A stretch of 64,000 nt of DNA from Leptolyngbya sp. SIOISBB (lineage in GTDB: Bacteria > Cyanobacteriota > Cyanobacteriia > Phormidesmidales > Phormidesmidaceae), in contig JAAHII010000001.1 in NCBI GenBank assembly GCA_010671905.1, positions 1,302,001 through 1,366,000 of the forward strand, in the 5' to 3' direction. The translations under genes were made by a program, and so were the position numbers. Positions 24,893 to 34,201 of the stretch are shown piece by piece. The notes beneath the pieces were generated by a model, which was not told where the DNA came from, made no database searches, and saw only the letters and a program-made list of their open reading frames with translations. Numbering within the stretch: position 1 is the stretch's first letter; the number at the start of each line of letters is the position of its first letter.

Positions 24893-27800
24893 ATGGTGCA
24901 TCTCGCTTTTCGCTTGCGTTATCAATTGCCCTACGCGCTGGCCTTAGCTGGTCTGTGTACGAGCTTACCCATCGGGATGGTGAACCCCAGCACTGCCGCA
25001 TCGGTGCTAGTGGCTCAGCAGTCTAGACCTCCTTCGGCATTCGAAAATCCGGCAGAAATTCCACTGGCGGAGCAAACACTGGAGACCCGTGAACAGCAGC
25101 TAGGGGCCAATCATCCTGATTTAGTTATCGATCTCAATCGTTTAGCCGATTTGTACATGTTGGCGGACCAACACAGTGAGGCAGAACCCTTATATCTACG
25201 TGCCTTGGCAATTCGTGAGCAAGCTTTAGGCAAAGATAATTTAGATGTTATCGATAGCCTGAACAGGTTAGTTGAGTTGTATGAGGCGACCAATCGCTTT
25301 GAGGAAGCGGACGATCTCAGGCTACGTGCAGTGGAGATCGAAATCCACACAGCAGAACAAGCACTCATGCTTTATGAGCAGCAACTAGGGAGCAATAATC
25401 CTGATTTAGGCAACAGACTCGATGAATTGGCTGCGGAATATCAAGGGCGGCACTTTGATGTGGCAGCAGAGATGCTCTATCTAGGTGCTTTAGAGATTCG
25501 AGAGCAACAGTTAGGACCTGACCATCTTGAGGTGGCCAACAGCTTGCACAAAATAGCTGATTTTTATGAAAGTCTAGGGTATTTCAAGGAAGCAGCCTCT
25601 TTATACTCACGTGCCTTAGAAATTCGAGAGCAACAATTAGGCCCTGACCACATTGAGGTAGCCAAAACCCCTTGTCAGGTTAGCTAGTGCTTACCTCAAG
25701 TCATCAGGTTCTATGGAGGAAACAGTTTCCTTATACTCACGTGCCCTAGAAATTTATGAGCAAGCTCCAGGCAGCGACCATGAAGGTGTTATCGAATTTC
25801 TTATTTATGAGTTGACCTATCTGTACGTGTCTCTGGAACGCGATGAAGAAGCAGAAACACTGCTCGAACAAGCAAAAGCAAGGCTTCTGAATGCCCTATC
25901 TAACGGGAATGCTCCTGAGAGCGATAGTTTTTATCGTTTGGCCGATTTGTACGAGTTGCTGGGCCGTTATGACGAGGTGGCAGCTCTGCGTCAGCGCGCC
26001 GAGAACATTGATGAGCAGAACTATCAGGAATACAGGCAGATCGACGCGTTGGAAAGGGAACGGCCCGTCGACGTAGAGGAGATTGCGATCGCAGAACAAG
26101 AACTAGCTACTCTTGAGCAGCAGCTCGGCTCTGATCATGTTGACCTTGTTGACAGCCTGAGTGACCTAGCCGGGATTTACCAGGAGACAGGACGCTATGG
26201 GGAAGCCGAAATCCTCTATCAACGTACGTTAGAAATTAGCGAGCAAGCCTATGGTGATGATCCTGACAATATTCTTGATAGTCTTGATGGGTTAGCCAGT
26301 TTTTACGCGTCGCTGGGTCGCTACAGGGAGGCAGTGTCCTTATATCTGCGTGCTCTGGAGATTGCTGAGCAATTCTACAGCGATAATCTCACCACCTTCT
26401 CCTATCTCAGTAATTTGGCCAGACAGTACCAGTCACTGAGGCGCTATGAGGAGGCAGAAACCCTCTATCTGCGGGCTCTGGAGAATGCTGAGCAACGCTC
26501 CCGCGATGACGATATCGCATACAGTCTTAATAATTTAGCTGGACTGTATCAGGCGATGGGCCGCTACGAAGAAGCAGAAACCCTCTATCGGCGTAGCTTG
26601 GAATTTGATGACACTAATTCTACTATCTACAGCCTCAACAATTTAGCCTGGCTGTATCAGACTATGCGCCGTTATGACGAGGCCGAAACCCTTTATTGGC
26701 GAGCCCTAGAAATCCTGGAACAAGAACTAGGTGCTGAACATATTGATGTCGCCTACAGCTTCCATGACCTAGCCCAGTTATATCAGTCGGCAGGCCGCTA
26801 TGACGAGGCCGAATCTCGGTATCGGCAAGCCTTAGCACTCCGTGAGCAAAAACTCGGCTCTGATCATCCTCGGGTTGCTGACAGCCTCAATGCTCTAGCC
26901 TGGCTACACCAGTCACGGGGCCGTTATGACAAAGCCGAACCCCTTTATCGACAGGCTCTAGAGATTCGTGAGCAAGCTTTAGGCCCCGGCCATCGCGATA
27001 CTGCTGCCAGCCTCGACAATTTAGCCGAACTGTATCGATTCCTGGGCCGCGACGTAGAAGCCGAACCCCTCTATCGGCGAGCTATAGAGAGTTTCGAGCA
27101 AGCCTTAGGCCCCGACCATCCTGAGACCGGTGCCAGCCTCAATAATCTAGCCTTGCTGTACCAATCGACCGAGCGCTATGACGAGGCAGACACTCTTTTG
27201 CTGCGCGCCCTGGCTATTAGTGAGCGCGCCTATGGCCCTGAGCATCCTGAGGTCGCCACCAACCTCAATAATTTGGCCGATTTATATCGGTTGATGGAGC
27301 GCTTTGACGAAGCAATTTCCCTTGCCGAACGATCTTTAGAGGTTAGAGAGCAGCAGCTAGGCCCCGACCATCCTGATGTCGCCAGCAGTCTCTATGCTTT
27401 GGCTGGGGTGTACCGATCTTTGGACCGATACGCAGAGGCAGAGCCCCTCTATCGGCGTTCCTTGGCGATTCGTGAACAAACCTTTGGCCTTGACCACCCT
27501 GCCACTGCCGATAACCTCATCAATCTGGCTGGTCTATACCATGCCCAAGGTCAGCCCCAAACGGCCCTCGACAACTTGAGACGGGGAATGGCCAATCAAG
27601 AAGTCGTCTTCAGCCGTAATCTGTTAGGGGGTTCTGATGCCCAAAAACGCGCCTACCTAAACACACAAACATGGACGGTTGATACCACTGTCACGCTACA
27701 TCTTAATAGCCTGCCGACTGATGCAGACGCAGCGCACCTCGCATTCACGACTCTGTTGCAACGCAAAAGCCGCGTACTCGATCTGTTTACTAACTTGCAG

Positions 27801-29180
27801 GCTCAATTGACTGATGATCCTGAGGCCGCAGCACTTTTGGATGAGCTGAATGCAGTCAATACTCAACTTGCTAACCTCACCGTGAATTCACCGTCTGAGG
27901 ATTTTGAAAATCATCAAACCCAGGCCAAATCCCTTCAAAATCAGATCACTAGCCTTGAAGACCAACTCAGCCGTCTCAGTGCTGATTTTGCCAATGTGAC
28001 CGCTTCGCCATCGGTCGCTGAGATTCAGGCTGCCTTACCCCCAGCGACCACTCTGGTCGAGTTCACTCGCTATCGACCGGTTAACCCCACCGGCCCAATC
28101 CAGCAGCGGTATGGTGACGATCACTATGCCGCCTATATCTTGCAGCCCAATGGCACGGTTCAAGGTATCGATTTAGGCCCAGCAGCCACCATTGATGCCG
28201 CTGTGCAGATGCTATCCCAGAGTTTGGCGTCATACAACACACCGCTCGGTCAGCTCAAAGCCGAGGCCCAAGACCTAGAACAGCTGGTCATGGCTCCAGT
28301 CCGGGAGTTGCTGGGAGATACCACCACCGTCTTCCTCTCTCCAGCGGGTGCCCTCAACTTGATTCCCTTCGAAGCCTTGGTCGATGAGTCTGGTGACTAT
28401 CTGGTGGAATCCTATCAGTTTCGCTATCTCACCTCGGGTCGCGACCTGCTGCGATTGGACAATATCACTGCTAGTAACAATCCGGCTGTATTGGTGGGCA
28501 ACCCCATCTACAGTCGCCCGGGCGAACTGGTGGTGCAAGCCGATACCACCCGCGCGATCGATTTTGATAAACGTATCTTCCCCGCTCTACCGAACACTCA
28601 GGCTGAAGTCGATCTGATTGCCCCCAAGCTGCCAGGGGCTGAAGTCTACACCCAAACGAATGCCACCGAAGCGTTGCTCAAGCAGCAGTCTCAGCCCAGC
28701 ATTTTGCACATTGCGACCCACGGTTTCTTTGAGCCAACTGCAGAGACGCTCAATCCACTGCTGCAGTCAGGGCTAATTTTGGCAGGCGCAGCGGCAGAGG
28801 GCCAGAGTGGCCCTGACCAAGACGGCATTTTGACCGCCCTAGAAGTCACTGGCATGAACCTGAGTGGAACTCAACTTGTGGTGCTCTCGGCCTGTGAAAC
28901 CGGTCTTGGAGAACTGGCTGCAGGCGAAGGGGTCTATGGCTTGCGTCGGGCTTTCGTGCTCGCGGGATCTCACAGTCAGGTGATTAGCTTGTGGAAGGTG
29001 GATGATACAGCCACTCAGAAGTTGATGGTCGATTACTACGATCGCCTCATCTCTGACACTCCCCGCGATGCTTCTCTACGCGAAGCCCAACTAGCATTCC
29101 TCAACAGCGAGGATTACAGCCACCCCTATTACTGGGCGGCCTTCATCGGCTCTGGCGATTGGCGACCCCTGCAGCAATAA
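24893..29180 (+). CDS. TPR-CHAT protein (one frameshift near the first quarter)
   Basis: About 1428 residues if read as one gene. A signal-like N-terminus (hydrophobic PYALALAGLCTSLPIGM) is followed by some 17 kinesin-light-chain-type TPRs of about 42 residues, pattern LNNLAxLYQSxGRYDEAE then LYRRALEIREQxLGxDHP. After a helical linker (about residues 890-1040) comes a caspase-like CHAT domain with ILHIATHGFFEP (His) and VVLSACETGLGE (Cys), ending PYYWAAFIGSGDWRPLQ. The frame breaks at the C4 run 25668-25671 (stop TAG 25686); the other frame gives AKTLVRLASAYLKSSGSMEE and joins the second part. Three Cs would restore the gene. CHAT proteases act in regulated proteolysis or cell-death-like responses; the target is unknown. 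Confidence 0.85.
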
Positions 29181-29312
29181 GTTGCTGATTCCATAAGTTC
29201 AGCAAACTGATTGGGCATCCCTGTAGACGGGCGATCTCAGGTTGGCTGCTATCGATGTCAAGCGACGGCTCAGGCACTGATCGAAAAGTGTGGCCTATAA
29301 TCCGCACTGTGC

Positions 29313-29843
29313 CTAGGCGATCGCTTGACGACCCCAGGCAAACCGGAGTCTCTTGGGCCGTGAAGATTTTGGCGGCATCATCGATGGCAGCATCGGCAAT
29401 TCTTGAATTTGCCAGCGCTCGGGTTTCCACCCACTCGTGATCCACCGGTCAGTTGCAGCATCGTAGATACAAGCATCGCCATTGCGATAGTTGATGCTGA
29501 AAAAAGATCCTTTCTGCGAATGAGATCCTGACAAGATCGTTTCAGCCGTCGTCAAAGTGAACTGTCCAAATACTTCGTCAAAGCTCATCATTAAGTGGCC
29601 TTGAGGAGTCAGCCCTAGCCCTCTCAGCGATCGTAGATTAAAAATGTACTCTGGCTGATTGTCATAACTATCGCCAATCACAGTTCCGACTAATTGATGA
29701 GCCGATGCGAACGAATAGATAAAGCGGTAGTGGCTGGTTCGTAGGCGCAAAGTCATGGATGGATGCTCAACTAAAGAACGCATAGCCTGACCGAAAGAGA
29801 TTGCACGATGGTAGATTCGGAATCCGTTGAAGCTTGCACCCAC
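29313..29843 (-). CDS. Hypothetical protein
   Basis: 176 residues, no family recognised with certainty. The middle is beta-rich and orderly (FNLRSLRGLGLTPQGHLMMS, FDEVFGQFTLTTAETILSGS, FFSINYRNGDACIYDAATDR, WITSGWKPERWQIQEL), which resembles a secreted or surface beta-sandwich protein. However, there is no signal peptide at this start. The last 25 residues are basic and may be out-of-frame tail. It is convergent with the TPR-CHAT gene. It may be a fragment of a longer exported protein. Confidence 0.5.
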   Translation of the reverse strand: MGASFNGFRIYHRAISFGQAMRSLVEHPSMTLRLRTSHYRFIYSFASAHQLVGTVIGDSYDNQPEYIFNLRSLRGLGLTPQGHLMMSFDEVFGQFTLTTAETILSGSHSQKGSFFSINYRNGDACIYDAATDRWITSGWKPERWQIQELPMLPSMMPPKSSRPKRLRFAWGRQAIA

Positions 29844-30087
29844 GGTTCCAAGTTTAAGAGACTGACTATGACGTTTGGACGACTGCCAACGTAATCTTTC
29901 AGTGATTACGCGGTAGCTTCACACCCTTGTTAACTAAAACTATAGTTTTCACTTGTATAAACCCGTATTTTTTCTGATGCATTTCACACAGGCTTGAAAA
30001 AAGGCTTGCCTAACCTGAAGGGAGTGTGAACATTACGTGATGTTTTACATAAAATTGGCCAAGTCAAACGGACCATCACGCTACTTT
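29844..30087. other. AT-rich spacer
   Basis: Runs from the hypothetical gene's start to MITE-like copy 2. It contains promoter-like A/T tracts near 29930-30000 (for example AACTATAGTTTTCACTTG) but no gene. The sequence between the repeat and the next gene (30218-30380) is also featureless. Confidence 0.3.
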
Positions 30088-30217
30088 TAGGGGCTGTCAT
30101 CCGGCCGTGGTCAAACCCTTGCCCTGAAAGGGCGACAGCCCCTAACCTGTTCACAAGATGCGGGCGCAGTAATGCCCATTCCTTAAGGTTTCCGGAATTA
30201 ATTGATGACGCGCCCTA
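30088..30217 (-). repeat. 130-bp MITE-like repeat, copy 2 (reverse orientation)
   Basis: Read on the minus strand it begins TAGGGCGCGTCATCAATTAA and ends GATGACAGCCCCTA. On the plus strand it shows the inner hairpin TAGGGGCTGTCATCC ... GGGCGACAGCCCCTA. Confidence 0.85.
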
Positions 30218-30380
30218 GCGAGTGACTGGCCATTGCTAGCAATAGTGAACCGCTGAATTCTGCCCCAATGGGCTGCTGGCGGTTACCGCTCAGTCTTGTC
30301 AGAGAGCCCCTTTACAGCCCTTAATGCCCACAAGCCGCAGGGGCAGGCAAAATCAAGACATGACTTATCAAGGTTGCAGC

Positions 30381-31406
30381 ATGTATCGAGCAGTCGTAAA
30401 AGGCTTTGGTGGTATTGACCAACTGGCCCTGGAAGATAGTCCAATGCCTGTGCCAGGCCCTGGAGAGGTTTTGGTGCGCTTGACCAGCATTGGCATGAAT
30501 CACGCCGAACTGATGGCTCGTCGGGGGCAATATCGACTAGTTTCTGGCAATCCTCCCTTTATTCCGGGCTTAGAAGGGGGCGGCATCATCACGGCGGTTG
30601 GCGAGGGGGTTGACAATGTACCAAACGCTGAACTGCGGCGGTCTGAGGGGCAGCGGGTAGTTTTAAGTCTTGATGCCCCAGCGAGTCGGGGGTTGGGGCA
30701 AGGCACTTACCAATCGCACTATGTAGTCGCCGCTGATAAAACGGTGCTGGCCCCGGAAGCCATTCCTGATGAGTGGCTAGGGGCTCTGTGGTTGCCTTTT
30801 CTGACGGCTTGGGGCTGTCTGGTGTGGCGACAAAATATGCAGCCCGGCGATCGCGTCCTGATTCCCGCTGCGAGTAGCAGTGTGGCGATCGCTGCCTCAC
30901 AAGTGGTGAAATACTATGGTGGTTTAGCTGTAGGCACCACCACTCGTCCTGAGAAAGTGAGTCGGTTGGCAGCACTGCCAGAAGCCCGCTTTGATCACAT
31001 TGTGGTCACCCAGGAACCACACTGGTGGCGGGAGGCGAAAAAGCTCACTGAGGGCAAAGGCTTCAACATCATTTTTGACCCAGTGGCGGCGGGGGAATTT
31101 CTGAATCAGGAAATTCGGCTACTCGCCCCCCAAGGCACCCTATGGATTTATGGGTTATTGGGACAACCAGACACCGTAAACGTGACGCCCTTAATTCGCA
31201 AAATGGCATCGTTGCGCGGTTGGTTACTCAATGAGATTGTCGCTAGCGGCTCCGAGCAAGGCGCTTACCGCCACATCTTAGATCGAGTTGCTGATGGCAC
31301 TTATGCGTTGCCCGTTGCGCAAACATTTTCGCTGCGGGATGTACAGCAGGCTCATACCGCCATGGAAACCGGCAACCATATTGGCAAGTTGATTTTAGTG
31401 CCGTAA
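30381..31406 (+). CDS. Zinc-type alcohol dehydrogenase-like / quinone-reductase-like MDR protein
   Basis: 341 residues from ATG 30381 (AAGG about 7 bp upstream); the open frame extends to 30324, but the family start MYRAVVKGFGGIDQL fits the internal ATG. Medium-chain reductase features: GroES-like domain with PVPGPGEVLVRLTSIGMNHA and FIPGLEGGGIITAVGEGVD, then a Rossmann domain with PGDRVLIPAASSSVAIAASQ, where an A-A-S-S-S turn replaces the usual G-x-x-G-x-x-G. Cysteine zinc ligands are absent, so it is closer to quinone oxidoreductases, using NADPH to reduce quinones or enones. Stands alone. Confidence 0.85.
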   Translation: MYRAVVKGFGGIDQLALEDSPMPVPGPGEVLVRLTSIGMNHAELMARRGQYRLVSGNPPFIPGLEGGGIITAVGEGVDNVPNAELRRSEGQRVVLSLDAPASRGLGQGTYQSHYVVAADKTVLAPEAIPDEWLGALWLPFLTAWGCLVWRQNMQPGDRVLIPAASSSVAIAASQVVKYYGGLAVGTTTRPEKVSRLAALPEARFDHIVVTQEPHWWREAKKLTEGKGFNIIFDPVAAGEFLNQEIRLLAPQGTLWIYGLLGQPDTVNVTPLIRKMASLRGWLLNEIVASGSEQGAYRHILDRVADGTYALPVAQTFSLRDVQQAHTAMETGNHIGKLILVP

Positions 31407-31427
31407 GACTGGCTGATTCGCGTCATC

Positions 31428-31557
31428 TAGGGCGCGTCATCAATTAATCCCAGAAGCCTTTGGGGCAAAGCATTTCCGCGCCCGCATTCATTCTATAGGC
31501 TAGGGGCTGTCGTTCCTTTGCTGAAAGGGTTTGGCCGCGACCGGATGACAGACCCTA
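31428..31557 (+). repeat. 130-bp MITE-like repeat, copy 3
   Basis: Begins TAGGGCGCGTCATCAATTAA and ends GATGACAGACCCTA, with CTAG at both edges. The relic of an IS110 tail starts three bases after it. Confidence 0.9.
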
Positions 31558-31560
31558 GAG

Positions 31561-31644
31561 CATCCTCAAGTCAGGACGGCCTTTTGACCCAGACAAACTA
31601 ATGCCGTGTCATGCTTGACACCGAGAATTCAAGACAGTACCTAG
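31561..31644 (+). mobile_element. IS110-family right-end relic
   Basis: These 84 bp align along their length with 22071-22154, the end of the IS110-type element: both start CATCCTCAAGTC, share TTTGACCCAG and CTTGACA, and end ACAGTA-CTAG, with roughly three quarters identity by eye. The transposase itself is gone. The MITE-like repeat directly upstream may mark the deletion or a nested insertion. Confidence 0.75.
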
Positions 31645-31855
31645 GATTCTCAGATAAATCGCAATCTATTTACCTGGAATGGGGTGAGCCGCTTGGACAG
31701 CGATCGCCAAAATGTTGCAAAGTGTTTCAGTATTCGTCAAAACCAGCTGATTGGCAACAAAACTTAAACCTCAAAGCACGGCATCACAGGGGTTACGTAG
31801 TAGTCTGAGTATCGAGTCATTTATCCATAAAACTCGTTTTCAAGAGGACATATTC

Positions 31856-32065
31856 ATGGTTCAGCGTGGTTCTACGGTCCGGATCCTACGGCCAGACTCC
31901 TACTGGTATCAAGACACCGGCAAAATCGCGAGTATCGACCAAAGCGGGATTCGTTACCCGGCAGTCGTTCGGTTTGACAAGGTCAACTATGCTGGCGTAA
32001 ACACCAACAACTTTGCGCTAGATGAACTGGTAGAAGTGGAAGCTCCTAAGAAGAAGAAAAAGTAA
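31856..32065 (+). CDS. psaE: Photosystem I reaction-centre subunit IV
   Basis: 69 residues with the PsaE SH3-like barrel: [20 protein letters not shown], then [30 protein letters not shown] and [10 protein letters not shown], with a Lys-rich end. PsaE sits on the stromal side of photosystem I, helps dock ferredoxin and supports cyclic electron flow. ATG 31856 has AGAGGA at 31843-31848; a longer frame to 31751 is not needed. The leader of about 210 bp between the IS110 relic and the gene should hold the promoter. A strong terminator follows, so it is monocistronic. Confidence 0.98.
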   Translation: MVQRGSTVRILRPDSYWYQDTGKIASIDQSGIRYPAVVRFDKVNYAGVNTNNFALDELVEVEAPKKKKK

Positions 32066-32079
32066 GGCTTCCTCAATCG

Positions 32080-32123
32080 AACCCACGTGGGCAGTCAATT
32101 AGATTGCTCCCGCGTGGGTTTTT
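32080..32123 (+). terminator. Rho-independent terminator of psaE
   Basis: Inverted arms ACCCACGTGGGCAGTCAAT and ATTGCTCCCGCGTGGGT followed by TTTTT, starting 15 bp after the psaE stop. Confidence 0.9.
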
Positions 32124-32205
32124 GCATTGCGAATTGCGTTGAACCTAGAGCTTGGGGCGATATATTAGCAATGCTGTACAGGTCTTTGACCGAGTTGTTG
32201 ATATT

Positions 32206-33054
32206 GTGCCGGAGCTACCTGAGGTCGAAACCGTTTGTCGCGGCCTTAACCAAGTCACCCTCAACCATCGAATTCGGGGTGGCCAAGTGCTATTACCCCG
32301 CAGCATTGCTGCCCCCGATTCGCTTGATGAGTTTTGGGCAGGTACCACCAACACCACATTGAAATGGTGGTTTCGACGCGGTAAATATTTACTGGTTGCC
32401 TTGGAAGCGCCTAACGGCGAGCCAGCCGGTCACTTGGGAGTCCACCTGCGCATGACCGGACAGTTACTCTGGCTATCGCCGCAAGAGCCAGTTTCTAAAC
32501 ATTGCCGGGTGCGATTCCAACTGGATGCCGACCATGAACTGCGATTTGTTGACCAACGGACCTTTGGTCGGGTTTGGTGGGTACCGCCGCAAGTGGCCCT
32601 AGAGTCAGTCATTACTGGTCTGGCCGCGTTGGGGCCAGAACCGTTTAGCGATCGCTTTTCTGTCGACTATCTTTACCAGGCCACCCGTGGCCGCAAACGT
32701 CCAGTCAAAAACGCCCTGCTGGATCAGGCACTGGTCGCGGGCATTGGCAATATCTATGCCGACGAAGCCCTGTTTTTAAGTCGTATTCGCCCGACGACGC
32801 TGTGTACACGGTTGGGCCGACAGCGCATTACCCGACTCCACAACGGTATTCGAGCCGCGCTATCGGCTAGCATTGCCCAAGGGGGGACTACTTTCAGTGA
32901 TTTTCGCAACGTTCACGGCATTAATGGCAACTATGGTGGTGTTGCCAATGTGTACGATCGCGAAGAGCAACCTTGCCGAGTCTGCGCCACCCCCATCAAG
33001 CGCATTAAGTTGGCCGGGCGATCGGCGCACTTTTGTCCTCAATGCCAACGATGA
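32206..33054 (+). CDS. mutM: Formamidopyrimidine-DNA glycosylase (Fpg/MutM)
   Basis: 282 residues. GTG 32206 is the start because the mature enzyme must begin PELPEVETV, with Pro as the catalytic nucleophile and Glu next; the upstream frame to 32152 is spurious. Further hallmarks are the conserved Lys in RRGKYLLVAL, the helix-two-turn-helix region LLDQALVAGIGNIYADEALF and the C-terminal zinc finger C-R-V-C ... C-P-Q-C. It excises 8-oxoguanine and formamidopyrimidines and nicks the strand, which matters in an oxygen-evolving cell. It lies between psaE and ndhO; ndhO follows by 73 bp. Confidence 0.97.
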   Translation: MPELPEVETVCRGLNQVTLNHRIRGGQVLLPRSIAAPDSLDEFWAGTTNTTLKWWFRRGKYLLVALEAPNGEPAGHLGVHLRMTGQLLWLSPQEPVSKHCRVRFQLDADHELRFVDQRTFGRVWWVPPQVALESVITGLAALGPEPFSDRFSVDYLYQATRGRKRPVKNALLDQALVAGIGNIYADEALFLSRIRPTTLCTRLGRQRITRLHNGIRAALSASIAQGGTTFSDFRNVHGINGNYGGVANVYDREEQPCRVCATPIKRIKLAGRSAHFCPQCQR

Positions 33055-33127
33055 GAAACGAATGTCAGCGGTGAGAAATGGCAGTTTACAATGGTTCAGA
33101 CGATATCGAGTAAAGAGTTGATTGGTT

Positions 33128-33349
33128 ATGGCAAACACTCTCAAGCGTGGTGACCTCGTCCGAGCGGTTCGTAACAAGCTGGAAAACAGCATTGAAGCCA
33201 AAGCCAGCGATACCCGGTTTCCCCCGTATCTATTTGAGACTAAGGGCGAGATTTTGGAAACGCGCGATGACTATGCGCTCGTGATGTTTGGCCATGTTCC
33301 CACTCCCAATATTTGGCTGCGCCTCGACCAACTCGAAAAATTTGAGTAA
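33128..33349 (+). CDS. ndhO: NAD(P)H-quinone oxidoreductase (NDH-1) subunit O
   Basis: 73 residues starting ATG 33128 (TTG 33122 is an unneeded extension). The sequence LKRGDLVRAVRNKLENSIEA, RFPPYLFETKGEILE, YALVMFGHVPTPNIWLRLDQ is that of NdhO, a small SH3-like peripheral subunit particular to photosynthetic NDH-1, which receives electrons from ferredoxin in cyclic flow and respiration. A 73-bp gap after mutM on the same strand suggests they may be transcribed together. Confidence 0.96.
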   Translation: MANTLKRGDLVRAVRNKLENSIEAKASDTRFPPYLFETKGEILETRDDYALVMFGHVPTPNIWLRLDQLEKFE

Positions 33350-33402
33350 GCGCTGACCCGCCGCTGTTTGGAATTGCCCTCAGTCACCTGCGCGACGGGT
33401 CA

Positions 33403-34125
33403 ATGGTGAGGGTAATGTATTCTCGCCAACGTTTGAGCCAGGAGCTTAAGACTATGCCGCTGCTCGCCCGGCAAATTGATCTGGATTTACTGGGGATCAT
33501 CCGAGGCGCGATCACGCTGGTGATTGACCCCAGTAAAACTGAATCAGTATACGACGTGGAAGATGGTTTGCGGCATCGTCGCGCGACTACTTTAGCCGTG
33601 GAGTTCGTACAGCAGCACCCAGACGTCGTCGCAGTCTTTGCTGAACGCTATTTGTCTCCCCCTCCCGACCTTGATCAACTGGCGCAACTGCCCTCAGACT
33701 CTCTGGGCCATACTTATGCGAGCTATTTGCGCGATTCTGGATTTGAGGCTGATTTCTATCGAGCGTTGACTGTTGAAGATGATGTCTCATACTTTTTGCT
33801 CCGAATGCGCCAGACCCATGACATTTGGCATCTCGTGGCCGGGTTCAACGCTGATGTGCCTGGAGAACTGGGACTTAAGGCCTTTGAATTAGCACAAACC
33901 CGGCGCCCCCTCTCGGCGATATTGCTCTCTGGGGGTGTACTCAGCGCCGTTTTCAAAGCGCCAGAAACCATTGGAGCACTGTTAGAACAGATTGCTATCG
34001 GCTATCGCTTAGGGGCAACGGCTGAACCATTTTTGGCCCAGCGTTGGGAAGAGCACTGGGAGCGATCGCTCGACGAATGGCGCATCATCCTCAATTGCCA
34101 GCCCGTATCCCACTATCAGCCATAA
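33403..34125 (+). CDS. Coq4-family protein
   Basis: 240 residues. It carries the Coq4 metal motif H-D-x-x-H-(11)-E in THDIWHLVAGFNADVPGELG followed by LKAFE. The N-terminal part LLARQIDLDLLGIIRGAITL and the D-P-S-K-T segment also fit. In eukaryotes and proteobacteria Coq4 acts in ubiquinone synthesis (C1 decarboxylation/hydroxylation). Cyanobacteria make plastoquinone, so the substrate here is open. ATG 33403 or ATG 33415 may be the start; the GAGGG between them is too close for the second. Same strand as ndhO, 53 bp away. Confidence 0.85.
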   Translation: MVRVMYSRQRLSQELKTMPLLARQIDLDLLGIIRGAITLVIDPSKTESVYDVEDGLRHRRATTLAVEFVQQHPDVVAVFAERYLSPPPDLDQLAQLPSDSLGHTYASYLRDSGFEADFYRALTVEDDVSYFLLRMRQTHDIWHLVAGFNADVPGELGLKAFELAQTRRPLSAILLSGGVLSAVFKAPETIGALLEQIAIGYRLGATAEPFLAQRWEEHWERSLDEWRIILNCQPVSHYQP

Positions 34126-34201
34126 GGCTGCTAAGGCTAAACAAACTGGCATCAGTCAAACAGCAAACCGCTGCGGAGCTAGAGCCCAATAGAGGACCGC
34201 G

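Noticed and set aside
31751-31855. N-terminal extension of psaE
   Set aside because: PsaE is about 69 residues and AGAGGA fits ATG 31856; the upstream frame is chance.
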